The notes below the pieces were generated by a model, which had not been told where the DNA came from, ran no database searches, and saw nothing but the letters and a program-made list of their open reading frames with translations. Positions 15,182 to 21,658 of a DNA stretch of 37,973 nucleotides are shown in pieces. Where the stretch lies: positions 1 through 37,973 of the IMG/VR virus record IMGVR_UViG_3300038306_000030; one strand, 5' to 3'. Within the stretch, counting starts at the first letter, position 1. Each line of letters starts with the position of its first letter. The stretch comes from a virus. The translations under genes were made by a program, and so were the position numbers.

Positions 15182-15226
15182 TGGTCGGGACGAGAGGATT
15201 TGAACCTCCGACCACTCGACCCCCAG
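15182..15226 (-). other. attP core: 3' half of tRNA-Pro(GGG)
   Basis: Read on the minus strand, these 45 bases form tRNA positions 32-76. They give loop CTGGGGG with T33, anticodon GGG and G37, a T arm GGAGG-TTCAAAT-CCTCT, the acceptor strand CGTCCCG, A73 and CCA. Upstream of position 32 the anticodon stem no longer pairs, so this is not a whole tRNA. It is the tRNA-derived identity block used for integration. The T arm and variable region resemble those of E. coli tRNA-Pro(GGG). Crossover probably occurs at or near the anticodon loop. Confidence 0.85.
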
Positions 15227-15283
15227 CGTTTTACCCTCCATTGTAACACGTTTAAATCCAACATTAACAATCACCTAGTTTTT

Positions 15284-15320
15284 CCATTCGTTGCCATTCG
15301 TATGCATTCGTATGCCATGC
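15284..15320 (+). repeat. 10-bp phased CATTCGT repeats beside attP
   Basis: CCATTCG at 15284, CCATTCG at 15294, GCATTCG at 15304 and a degenerate GCCATGC at 15314 recur with an exact 10-base period, one per helical turn. They lie between attP and the methyltransferase start. They could be integrase arm-type sites or a regulator array for the methyltransferase gene. The rest of 15108-15353 shows no gene apart from attP. Confidence 0.7.
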
Positions 15321-15348
15321 GCCACTGGAATTCTACTAAAGGAGGAGA

Positions 15349-16434
15349 ATGATGTGGCTATACATCCCAAGAGAATATTGTCCTTGTTCGCCGGAATTGC
15401 TGGACTCGATCTCGGAATTCGGCTTGTTTTTCCAGAATCTAGAACTGTCTGTTTCGTTGAGCGGGAAAGCTACGCAGCGTCCGTACTCGTGGCGAGGATG
15501 GAAGACAAGACCCTGGATGAAGCTCCTGTCTGGAGTGACGTTACAACCTTCGACGGCAGCAAGTGGAATGGAGTTGTGGATACAGTCGCTTTTGGCTTCC
15601 CGTGCCAAGACCTCTCAGTCGCAGGCAAGCGCAAGGGAATCAAGGAAGGGACACGATCAGGGCTGTTCTTTGAAGCCTGCCGAATTATTCGCCAAATACG
15701 ACCAAGGTATCTTTTTATCGAAAACGTCACAGGACTCCTTTCTAACAAGTTCATGTCAGTCGTACTCGGAGAACTTTCCGAAATGGGGTTCGATGCACAG
15801 TGGGGAGTGTTTTCGGCAAGAGATGTGGGTAGCACCCATCTTAGAAAAAGAGTCTTTATCTTGGCCTACGCCAAACACAAGTGATCAACACAATCCGAAT
15901 ATGTCGGACAACCACGATGTAAAAAAAAGTTATCTGAGAGGGGTGGCTGCATCATGGCCTACGCCACGCATGAATGATTTTAAGGGACATTGTACAGACG
16001 CTACTACAAGAAAGGATGGCAAATGTCGGAACGATCAATTACAGAACGCAGTTATCCATACTGGCCCTTCGGCCCCGGTGAAACAGAACAATGGGAGCGA
16101 CTCCTCAAAGAGCGCCCCGATCTCGCCCCAGCCGTTGAAAAAGGCGACTTGGGCAACTCCAGTAAGGCCAGCACAAAAAGAGTCGGAAACATCACTTGGC
16201 AGATGGAGAAAAGAGAGAGCGAGTTACGGCAAGGAGCTTCAGACGCAGGCAACGGAATTAACGATGAACTTGCCAAAGCGGAGGCTCAATCCAAAATTTG
16301 TCGAACACCTGATGGGGATGCCCCCTGGCTGGAGCTTGCCAATACCTATCGATCAGAACGTCTTCAAGCGCTGGGAAACGGAGTCTGCCCGCTTACTGCG
16401 GCTCTTGCATTCTCGGTCTTATGGGAACGAATGA
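15349..16434 (+). CDS. Methyltransferase-associated overlapping ORF (WPTP / LNPKFVE type)
   Basis: This frame is open for 361 codons across both methyltransferase parts. From about residue 140 it shows a recognisable pattern: SWPTPNTSD, SWPTPRMND and ATPVRP repeats, then LNPKFVEHLMGMPPGW. I recall similar proteins overlapping Dcm genes in many phages. The last motif resembles cytosine methyltransferase motif IX (R-E-x-x-R-L-x-G-F-P), which the zero-frame products lack. The first 110 residues mirror the Dcm frame and may not be translated, so the true start is unknown and probably internal. Confidence 0.6.
   Translation: MMWLYIPREYCPCSPELLDSISEFGLFFQNLELSVSLSGKATQRPYSWRGWKTRPWMKLLSGVTLQPSTAASGMELWIQSLLASRAKTSQSQASARESRKGHDQGCSLKPAELFAKYDQGIFLSKTSQDSFLTSSCQSYSENFPKWGSMHSGECFRQEMWVAPILEKESLSWPTPNTSDQHNPNMSDNHDVKKSYLRGVAASWPTPRMNDFKGHCTDATTRKDGKCRNDQLQNAVIHTGPSAPVKQNNGSDSSKSAPISPQPLKKATWATPVRPAQKESETSLGRWRKERASYGKELQTQATELTMNLPKRRLNPKFVEHLMGMPPGWSLPIPIDQNVFKRWETESARLLRLLHSRSYGNE
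15354..15884 (+). CDS. Cytosine-C5 DNA methyltransferase, motifs I-VIII (N-terminal part)
   Basis: GTG 15354 is preceded by GGAGG eight bases away. The 176 residues contain motif I LFAGIAGLDLG (11-21), motif IV GFPCQ with catalytic C84, motif VI IENV (123-126) and motif VIII RKRVF (164-168). They then stop at TGA 15882. Two more in-frame stops follow before the same frame reopens at 16023 with motif X. Target-recognition and motif IX regions are absent from this product. Either the gene is broken or it is one subunit of a split enzyme. The methyltransferase would protect phage DNA from restriction. Confidence 0.85.
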   Translation: MAIHPKRILSLFAGIAGLDLGIRLVFPESRTVCFVERESYAASVLVARMEDKTLDEAPVWSDVTTFDGSKWNGVVDTVAFGFPCQDLSVAGKRKGIKEGTRSGLFFEACRIIRQIRPRYLFIENVTGLLSNKFMSVVLGELSEMGFDAQWGVFSARDVGSTHLRKRVFILAYAKHK

Positions 16435-16448
16435 AGGAGAACGAATGA
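16023..16448 (+). CDS. Cytosine-C5 methyltransferase, C-terminal part with motif X
   Basis: ATG 16023 has AAAGGA six bases upstream, so independent translation is plausible. The 141 residues begin with YPYWPFGPGETEQWERLLKE and RPDLAPAVE, typical of the C-terminal region of phage Dcm proteins. They end with motif X (GNGVCPLTAALAF, residues 118-130). It is in the same frame as the N-terminal part but separated by stops. It overlaps the next start by 4 bases (ATGA). It could be the second subunit of a split enzyme, comparable in principle to M.AquI or M.EcoHK31I. Confidence 0.7.
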   Translation: MSERSITERSYPYWPFGPGETEQWERLLKERPDLAPAVEKGDLGNSSKASTKRVGNITWQMEKRESELRQGASDAGNGINDELAKAEAQSKICRTPDGDAPWLELANTYRSERLQALGNGVCPLTAALAFSVLWERMKENE

Positions 16449-16759
16449 AGAAAGAAAATTACAGTACGGGTGCGACTAGAAACGCTATCCCTGTCCGCTA
16501 TGACTTGCTGTATTTCGATTTTATCAAAGCAATGGCAGAGGTGATGCTAGAGGGCAGCCTCAGTCATGGATCTCGCAACTGGGAAGCTGGAATGCCCGAA
16601 GGCACATGCATGAATCACCTGATGAATCACTTACAGCAGTATTTAGACGGCGATAGATCAGAGCCGCATCTCGCCAAGGTAGCTATCAACGCCATGTTCA
16701 TGCAGTTCTACGATGATCGCGGCATACATATAGAAGATGAGGATGTAGAGAATGGATAA
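16445..16759 (+). CDS. dATP/dGTP diphosphohydrolase-like (DUF5664) protein
   Basis: A 104-residue protein from ATG 16445, preceded by AAGGAGA. Helical segments LSHGSRNWEAGMPEGTCMNH, LMNHLQQYLDGD and LAKVAINAMFMQ match the phage family with an H-G-x-x-N-W-x-x-G core and H-x2-A/K-x3-N-A helix. This family was annotated as the N-terminal domain of dATP/dGTP diphosphohydrolases (MazG-like fold). Possible roles are adjusting nucleotide pools or excluding a base. Catalytic acidic residues are sparse, so activity is uncertain. Confidence 0.65.
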   Translation: MKKENYSTGATRNAIPVRYDLLYFDFIKAMAEVMLEGSLSHGSRNWEAGMPEGTCMNHLMNHLQQYLDGDRSEPHLAKVAINAMFMQFYDDRGIHIEDEDVENG

Positions 16760-16931
16760 CTTAATGAGATGTGAGTTTTGCCGATTTGTCGGGCAGATGG
16801 ATTATGTTCATAACAAATTTAAATGTCCCAGGTGCAAGCAGATACCGCCGATGGGCGATTGCTGTCAGGGTGAAACTATTTTTGGAGATGCACCGCAAGA
16901 TCCATGCGAGGGCGACGATGTCACTAATTAA
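16752..16931 (+). CDS. Zinc-ribbon small protein (59 aa)
   Basis: ATG 16752 overlaps the end of the previous gene. The product MDNLMRCEFCRFVGQMDYVH continues NKFKCPRCKQIPPMGDCCQG, giving CxxC-x14-CxxC, a zinc ribbon, followed by an acidic tail with two or three extra cysteines. This reading is far better than the longer overlapping frame starting at 16771. It may bind nucleic acid or a partner protein; the function is unknown. Confidence 0.65.
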   Translation: MDNLMRCEFCRFVGQMDYVHNKFKCPRCKQIPPMGDCCQGETIFGDAPQDPCEGDDVTN

Positions 16932-17175
16932 TACACTCGATTTCTGGATTCAATGCGTTGCCAGCCTGATTGCCATCATCAATATATGGCTACTGGCACA
17001 CGATCAAGTCAAGCTCGGCTGTCAGATTGGACTCTTCGGGCAGTTGATATGGATTTATATATTCATAGACAACCAGCAGTACCCGCTCATTGCGACCGAT
17101 GCCATTCTATTTGGAATTTACATTAAAAAACTCGTTGAAATTAGAAAATACAAATACAGGAGGATTCAGTTATGA
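16918..17175 (+). CDS. Small three-helix membrane protein
   Basis: The likely start is ATG 16918, overlapping the zinc-ribbon gene; a 134-residue extension back to 16771 would be out of keeping with that gene. The 85-residue product has hydrophobic helices near residues 8-27 (FWIQCVASLIAIINIWLLA), 34-50 and 58-73, then a basic tail KYKYRRIQL. The helix pattern recalls half of a PnuC or small integral membrane protein, without a firm match. It overlaps the next start by 4 bases. Confidence 0.6.
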   Translation: MSLINTLDFWIQCVASLIAIINIWLLAHDQVKLGCQIGLFGQLIWIYIFIDNQQYPLIATDAILFGIYIKKLVEIRKYKYRRIQL

Positions 17176-17498
17176 AATGCGGCGTATGTGGAGGCAGTGG
17201 AGAATTACCGGATGTGACCTCGGATACTTATACAAAAATTATTAATTACCTCAATGCGAAAGTCGGGGCAAATTTTCAGTCTTCATGTAAGAACACACGC
17301 AAGTTGATCAGGGCGCGAATGAATGACGGCGCTAAGTACGAAGATTTTATCTCAGTAGTGGATAACAAATGCAAGGAGTGGGGGTCAAAACCGGATATGT
17401 GCAGATACCTGACCCCTTCCACACTCTTTGGAACTAAGTTCAAGCAATACACTCAAACAATCACTCCCAAACCTATCGCTAACCAAGTTGCCTACTAG
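17172..17498 (+). CDS. Conserved phage C-terminal domain protein (replication accessory)
   Basis: A 108-residue protein. It opens with MKCGVCGGSGE, a CxxCxGxG zinc-knuckle half. Residues 22-95 (IINYLNAKVGANFQSSCKNT, LIRARMNDGAKYEDFISVVD, YLTPSTLFGTKFKQY) match the domain found at the C-terminus of phage replication initiators (Phg_2220_C type). As a stand-alone domain directly before the primase-helicase, overlapping it by one base (TAGTG), it may help load the helicase. Confidence 0.75.
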   Translation: MKCGVCGGSGELPDVTSDTYTKIINYLNAKVGANFQSSCKNTRKLIRARMNDGAKYEDFISVVDNKCKEWGSKPDMCRYLTPSTLFGTKFKQYTQTITPKPIANQVAY

Positions 17499-19171
17499 TG
17501 CAGAGTTTTAAAGATGTAGGCATAGACACCAACGGCAGAGAAGGCAGCTTCAAAATGCAATGCCCCAGGTGTGGAGGAAAAACAGATTTGTCAGTCAATA
17601 CTGAGAAGAAGGCATACCAATGCCACAAAGCCAAGTGTGATTTCAAGGGCTATCTGAAAGATGACCCACGCCCTGTCCAATGGCAGAAGAAGGATTATTT
17701 CAAACCCGTGTTTGAGAATAAAGGCTTAAACGACAAGGCAGAGGAGTTCTTTAAACAGCGCTGCATCAACCTGGAGATCGTCGCCAGAAATCAGATAACG
17801 ATAGAGCGAGGTGCGTTGGCATTTCCCTATATCTACGAGGGTGAAGTGGTGATGGTCAAGTACAGAGGCCCGAACAAAAAGTTCTGGACAACCAAGAATC
17901 CGATGAAGGTTTTTTATAATGCCAATAAGATTTCCAAGGATACAAAAACTATTGCTGTATGTGAAGGAGAGATTGATTGCTTGGCGCTTGAAGGTGTCGG
18001 GGTTACATCCGTCAGTGTACCTAATGGCGCTCCGGCAGTTAACGCTACCTCTTTCGCTGACCTTGATGAATCCTTCAGAAATAGTGGTGCTATTTTCGAC
18101 AACATCGAGAAGATCGTCCTGGCTACGGACGGTGATGCACCTGGACGCAAACTGGAGGAAGAACTAGCCAGAAGATTTGGCAAGGAAAGATGCTGGCGAG
18201 TGGTCTGGCCTGATGGATGCAAGGATGCCAACGCAGTATTAATGGAGCATGGAGAAGACATGCTGATTGAGTGTATCGACAACGCTCAACATTATCCTGT
18301 TGATGGTATTTATAGCGTCATGGGCTTTAGAGATAAGTTAATGAACTTGTATGAACATGGATTGCCTACCAGTTACTCGACAGGAAGTTTCGGACTGGAT
18401 CATTACTATACCGTTATGCCAGGTGAATTGACTGTCGTGACTGGTATTCCAGGGCATGGCAAAAGTTCATTCGTCGAATGGCTGATGATCAATCTTATTA
18501 AAGAACATAAATTTCGCTTTGGATTGTTCACGCCGGAACACGAGCCAGTAGAAACTCACATCGCACGACTCTCCGAATTAATCGATGGCAGGCCATTTAG
18601 CAAAGAAGTTCCATCTCATAAGCGTATGTCTAAGGTAGCAATCGACAACGCCGTCAATCTATTGGAAGAACACTGCCATTACGTTATTCCTGATGCACTC
18701 AATCGAAAAGTTGATGACATTTTAGATTTAGCAAGAGTGTTAGTGGCAAGAGAAGGCATTAAAGGGTTGATCGTAGATCCCTGGAACGAAATTTCTATGG
18801 AAGATATGGGGGGTAAGAACGAAACACATTTCATACGAGATGCATTAGGAAAATTCAGGCGATTCGCCAGGAGTCATCAGGTAGCCATCTGGATTGTCGC
18901 GCACCCTGCCAAACAGTTTAAAGATAAAACTACAGGAGCTTACAAACCTCCTAATTTGTACGATATATCAGGCTCATCGAGGTGGCGTGATATGTGCGAC
19001 AACGGTATTACGATCTTTAGAAAAGCGGAGAACGAAGGAGAAGACAGACACGCAGTCGAAGTACACGTTGGCAAAATTAAACATAAGTATGTCGGGCAGA
19101 TCGGCAAGGTTGACATGCGATACGTCTACGACAGTGGAAGATTTACAGATCAGTTACACGCAGTTCCATAA
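17498..19171 (+). CDS. Primase-helicase, T7 gp4-type
   Basis: A 557-residue protein starting at GTG 17498. The order is zinc-binding domain (C22, C25, C42, C47), TOPRIM primase core (CEGEIDCLAL at 155-164, ATDGDAPGR at 209-217), and a RecA-fold DnaB-type helicase with Walker A GIPGHGKS (316-323) and Walker B LIVDPWNE. Further conserved pieces are WIVAHPAK and ISGSSRWRDMCDNGI. The length fits T7 gp4 (566). It unwinds the fork and makes primers. With no phage DNA polymerase in the genome it must couple to the host replisome. Confidence 0.93.
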   Translation: MQSFKDVGIDTNGREGSFKMQCPRCGGKTDLSVNTEKKAYQCHKAKCDFKGYLKDDPRPVQWQKKDYFKPVFENKGLNDKAEEFFKQRCINLEIVARNQITIERGALAFPYIYEGEVVMVKYRGPNKKFWTTKNPMKVFYNANKISKDTKTIAVCEGEIDCLALEGVGVTSVSVPNGAPAVNATSFADLDESFRNSGAIFDNIEKIVLATDGDAPGRKLEEELARRFGKERCWRVVWPDGCKDANAVLMEHGEDMLIECIDNAQHYPVDGIYSVMGFRDKLMNLYEHGLPTSYSTGSFGLDHYYTVMPGELTVVTGIPGHGKSSFVEWLMINLIKEHKFRFGLFTPEHEPVETHIARLSELIDGRPFSKEVPSHKRMSKVAIDNAVNLLEEHCHYVIPDALNRKVDDILDLARVLVAREGIKGLIVDPWNEISMEDMGGKNETHFIRDALGKFRRFARSHQVAIWIVAHPAKQFKDKTTGAYKPPNLYDISGSSRWRDMCDNGITIFRKAENEGEDRHAVEVHVGKIKHKYVGQIGKVDMRYVYDSGRFTDQLHAVP

Positions 19172-19175
19172 TTGG

Positions 19176-19391
19176 ATTAGCGCCCCTGTTCCTCTTTTGT
19201 TAACGATTTTTTGTTTATGGTTTGATTTGAACTCATAAATAATAAGTCCTTTGTAATGAATGGCAATTAAAAAACTACCTAGCTAGCCAGTGAGTCGGTT
19301 ACTTGACAACCATATCTAGTGTCTTGGCAAGTTTGCAATCGACGTTTTACAGGTTTTGTATGTTTTTTGTTTTTCAGGGAGCAGGGGCGCT
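19176..19391. repeat. Long-range inverted repeat enclosing about 180 noncoding bases
   Basis: ATTAGCGCCCCTGTTCC (19176-19192) is the inverse of GGAGCAGGGGCGCTTAT (19378-19394), with 2 mismatches in 17, one of which becomes G-U in RNA. It lies entirely within the noncoding gap 19172-19412 and ends just before a ribosome-binding site. The inside is AT-rich. It could be a folded leader RNA, the terminal repeats of a miniature transposable element, or a protected regulatory domain. No clear target-site duplication is visible. Confidence 0.6.
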
Positions 19392-19412
19392 TATTTTTAT
19401 CAAGGAGAACAG

Positions 19413-19856
19413 ATGATCTACCCAGTGAAAGTAATGGACAAACATGGAAATCTAAAAAAGGAGAAGTGCCTCGATGCCAAGCAGGCCGTCGATGCGTATT
19501 GGATCTGCAAATATAACAAGAAATCTAACACTCCAATCTTTGTACTCAGTCAGGCGGAACGCCTCGCCTGGAAGAGGATGCCTGGCAACAAGGCAACCAA
19601 GACTGCCAAGGGCTGGACTTATCTTAGACCTCATCAGAAGCAACGCGAAGCAATTCACAAGATCATATGCCAACGAGAAGAGTGTGGCAAGAGTGCCATG
19701 AAGACTATGAAACGAGCTAAGTTCTGCTCGGTGAAATGCCAGGTCATCGCAAGCAGGAAAATTCAGTATGCCAGACATAAACAGAGAAAAATGGAGGCAA
19801 AAGCCAATGCAAGACTCGGCAAAGTTCTACCAAAAACACGGGTATCTGGAGATTGA
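19413..19856 (+). CDS. Hypothetical zinc-finger protein (147 aa)
   Basis: ATG 19413 follows AAGGAGA; the open frame upstream is not needed. The C-terminal half holds ICQREECGKSAMKTMKRAKF followed by CSVKCQ, a four-cysteine zinc finger (C-x4-C...C-x3-C), and a basic tail (ARHKQRKMEAKANARLGK). The N-terminus, MIYPVKVMDKHGNLKKEKCL, resembles short phage proteins with no assigned role. It probably binds DNA or RNA. It overlaps the next gene by 50 bases. Confidence 0.6.
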   Translation: MIYPVKVMDKHGNLKKEKCLDAKQAVDAYWICKYNKKSNTPIFVLSQAERLAWKRMPGNKATKTAKGWTYLRPHQKQREAIHKIICQREECGKSAMKTMKRAKFCSVKCQVIASRKIQYARHKQRKMEAKANARLGKVLPKTRVSGD

Positions 19857-20139
19857 GGCTAAGAAGTACAACTGTATTTTATATCTAGTTAAGGACGCAC
19901 AAATCAACGTGCCAAATAAAAACGTGTTGAGAGTTACGCAAAGGGGGCTTGACCAATTGAAAGGATTATTACCGGATGAAGTCAGGCAAATCTTCCACGC
20001 GGCGGAAATCTTCTGCAATAACCTGTATGACCCGCCGCTTAAAACCTCCCGCAAGCAACGAAAACAAAAGCGCGTGGATAGACCTCGGCAGCAGATACGA
20101 AAAGGAGTTCGTAAAACTACTCAGGAGGCATGGTGTTAA
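19807..20139 (+). CDS. Hypothetical protein (110 aa)
   Basis: ATG 19807 has GGAGG nine bases upstream, preferred over ATG 19768, which lacks one. The first 80 residues look folded (YLEIEAKKYNCILYLVKDAQ, LRVTQRGLDQLKGLLPDEVR). The last 30 are Arg/Lys/Gln-rich and overlap the next gene in another frame, so they may be a nucleic-acid-binding tail or incidental. No family is recognised. Confidence 0.55.
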   Translation: MQDSAKFYQKHGYLEIEAKKYNCILYLVKDAQINVPNKNVLRVTQRGLDQLKGLLPDEVRQIFHAAEIFCNNLYDPPLKTSRKQRKQKRVDRPRQQIRKGVRKTTQEAWC

Positions 20140-20539
20140 TGCCGAAATTAATCCTGCCAAGAAGACCAATCCCTATCTCCCAGACTTACTGGTGGAGGGA
20201 AGAGTGGCGGAACTCAAGACAAGACGCACTCCCTTCTTCAAGACAGAACAGTACGGAATCTCCCCTGATACAGCTACGACAATTAACGAGAAAGATATTG
20301 AAAGATACATCAGAACGAATCCGGGCATGGTGGTCTTCTTCTGGGTCTACTGGCCCAAGCAGGAACGATACGGAGTCGAAGTAAAAGAATGCTGCGGTGT
20401 GTGGTTTGCCCGAATGGACAAGCTTAAAAAGATATGCGACTCAGCGCCAGTAAAGACTTATGAAAATAGATCAGGTGAGGATGGCAACAAGTTAACCAGT
20501 TACATCATCGACTTAAACGATTTGAGGCAAATGTTTTGA
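20027..20539 (+). CDS. PD-(D/E)XK nuclease-like protein
   Basis: The likely start is ATG 20027, giving 170 residues; the frame is open from 19976. Active-site pattern: E25 in GSRYEKEFVK, PD at 52-53 (NPYLPDLLVEGRV), then E62-L-K64. This matches the restriction-endonuclease-like fold. The region after residue 110 contains FFWVYWPKQERYGVEVKECC. Candidates are a resolvase, a recombination nuclease or a restriction-type enzyme. A downstream VRR-NUC gene suggests a nuclease pair. Confidence 0.65.
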   Translation: MTRRLKPPASNENKSAWIDLGSRYEKEFVKLLRRHGVNAEINPAKKTNPYLPDLLVEGRVAELKTRRTPFFKTEQYGISPDTATTINEKDIERYIRTNPGMVVFFWVYWPKQERYGVEVKECCGVWFARMDKLKKICDSAPVKTYENRSGEDGNKLTSYIIDLNDLRQMF

Positions 20540-20700
20540 AACGACTTAAAGAAACATGGCAGAAAATCCGGCAGACCAACGCCAGGATTAAGGCGGACAA
20601 GAGGAATCGAGCGCTTGACGAATGGCGCAGGAGCCATCCGCAAGAGTATGCCAGTTGGTTAGCAGCAGGATGCCCGGACATTTTTATATATAGGGGTTAG
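20536..20700 (+). CDS. 54-aa basic protein with TTG start
   Basis: The frame opens at TTG 20536, overlapping the preceding TGA, and ends at TAG 20698, directly before the next ATG. The product KRLKETWQKIRQTNARIKAD continues KRNRALDEWRRSHPQEYASW and is a highly basic helix followed by LAAGCPDIFIYRG. It fills the gap between two nuclease genes exactly, which supports reality. Function is unknown; binding nucleic acid is plausible. Confidence 0.6.
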   Translation: MKRLKETWQKIRQTNARIKADKRNRALDEWRRSHPQEYASWLAAGCPDIFIYRG

Positions 20701-21144
20701 ATGAGCGAATCGACTGAACAGCAGGCGCTATTTGAATGGGCTGCAATCTATGCCAGGGAAACACCTGAGTTAGACCTGCTCTACGCCATTCCTAACCAGG
20801 GCGGAGCAGGCTACGGAGCAATGCGCCGTGGTATGAAAATGCGAAAAGAAGGCCAAAAAAAAGGGATACCCGATCTAGTTTTACCAGTTAGACGCGCCAA
20901 CTGGAATGCGTTGTACATCGAAATGAAGGATGTAAAGGGGGGTAGGATGAGTCCGCACCAGTTAGACTGGATGAGTAAGCTTTCCTTGCATCAGAATTGC
21001 TGCGTGTTGGCGCATGGATTCGAGGCTGCCAGGGAATCCATTATGGAATACCTATCGCTCAACGATGCCATAGGCGACGCAGGCGGCAACAACGGAGCGC
21101 ATGACGATCCATTTGGCGATGGGCCGTATCGAATATTTAGATAG
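20701..21144 (+). CDS. VRR-NUC domain nuclease
   Basis: A 147-residue protein whose ATG directly follows the previous TAG. The VRR-NUC signature is complete: E6-Q7-Q8 at the N-terminus, AIPNQGGAGYGAMRRGMKMR, GIPDLVLP (D58) and LYIEMK (E74, K76), then MSPHQLDWMSKL. This family consists of PD-(D/E)XK structure-specific nucleases common in phages, often next to replication helicases. It is the last gene of the rightward early operon and meets a leftward gene 2 bases later. Confidence 0.88.
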   Translation: MSESTEQQALFEWAAIYARETPELDLLYAIPNQGGAGYGAMRRGMKMRKEGQKKGIPDLVLPVRRANWNALYIEMKDVKGGRMSPHQLDWMSKLSLHQNCCVLAHGFEAARESIMEYLSLNDAIGDAGGNNGAHDDPFGDGPYRIFR

Positions 21145-21146
21145 CT

Positions 21147-21377
21147 TCAGTTAGACTTGTTGATAAGACTTTCGTTCCATACTTCAGAAAGAGGAACGTT
21201 TAGATCAACGGTCTGTAAACGAACATCGGTGCAACCGTGTTTTTTGCGCAACTGCTTCATTACATCTTCAGCTTGTTTTAAACTTTTTGCCTGGGTGTAA
21301 AGAACTTCCTCGCGCAAAGCCTCGATCTTTTCTTTATTGCCTTCGGGAACACCCCAAATAATATATTCATTTTTCAT
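21147..21377 (-). CDS. Hypothetical protein (76 aa)
   Basis: The start ATG (21377) is preceded on the minus strand by AAAAAAGGGAGAA, the leader type shared by this leftward gene group. The product has a short beta start (MKNEYIIWGVPEG), a helix (NKEKIEALREEV) and KKHGCTDVRLQTVDLNVPLS. No family is recognised. It ends 2 bases from the convergent VRR-NUC gene. Confidence 0.6.
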   Translation of the reverse strand: MKNEYIIWGVPEGNKEKIEALREEVLYTQAKSLKQAEDVMKQLRKKHGCTDVRLQTVDLNVPLSEVWNESLINKSN

Positions 21378-21424
21378 ATCAATTCTCCCTTTTTTAAAAC
21401 AACGCCAGTTAGACTGCTATTTAA

Positions 21425-21637
21425 TTACAGCAGCCCCTGGCGCTTGAAATTTTCCAGACCCTCCTCGACAAAGTGCCGGATAAGCTCGGAAATAGTATAA
21501 TTTCTTGTTACGCCATCCTGGTCAACGTAAGTTTGAGCTTTTGCCGCTTCCTGCAATGCTTTTAAATCAACGCCAGTTAGACGGAATTTTACGATCTCGC
21601 TTAGTCGTTTCTCTGGATCAAGCAAATGTGCTGGCAT
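21425..21637 (-). CDS. Ribbon-helix-helix-like small regulator (70 aa)
   Basis: ATG at 21637 with ACAGGAG upstream. After a short N-terminus, KRLSEIVKFRLTGVDLKALQ could be the beta strand and first helix of a ribbon-helix-helix fold. YTISELIRHFVEEGLENFKR gives the second helix with the usual S-E-L-I-R pattern. Such proteins bind short dyads as dimers. CAGTTAGAC sites flank and lie within this gene, so it is a candidate autoregulator of that array. Confidence 0.55.
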   Translation of the reverse strand: MPAHLLDPEKRLSEIVKFRLTGVDLKALQEAAKAQTYVDQDGVTRNYTISELIRHFVEEGLENFKRQGLL

Positions 21638-21658
21638 AGTGACTCCTGTTTTAAAATT

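Noticed and set aside
15182-15240. Complete tRNA gene
   Set aside because: Only positions 32-76 are present; the anticodon stem and 5' half do not pair.
15107-15352. 81-aa plus-strand frame containing SGREDLNLRPLDPQ
   Set aside because: This peptide is the usual false translation of the antisense strand of a tRNA 3' half; the frame covers attP and the repeat array.
16771-17175. 134-aa reading of the small membrane protein
   Set aside because: The extension overlaps a convincing zinc-ribbon gene in another frame; the start at 16918 leaves a compact membrane protein.
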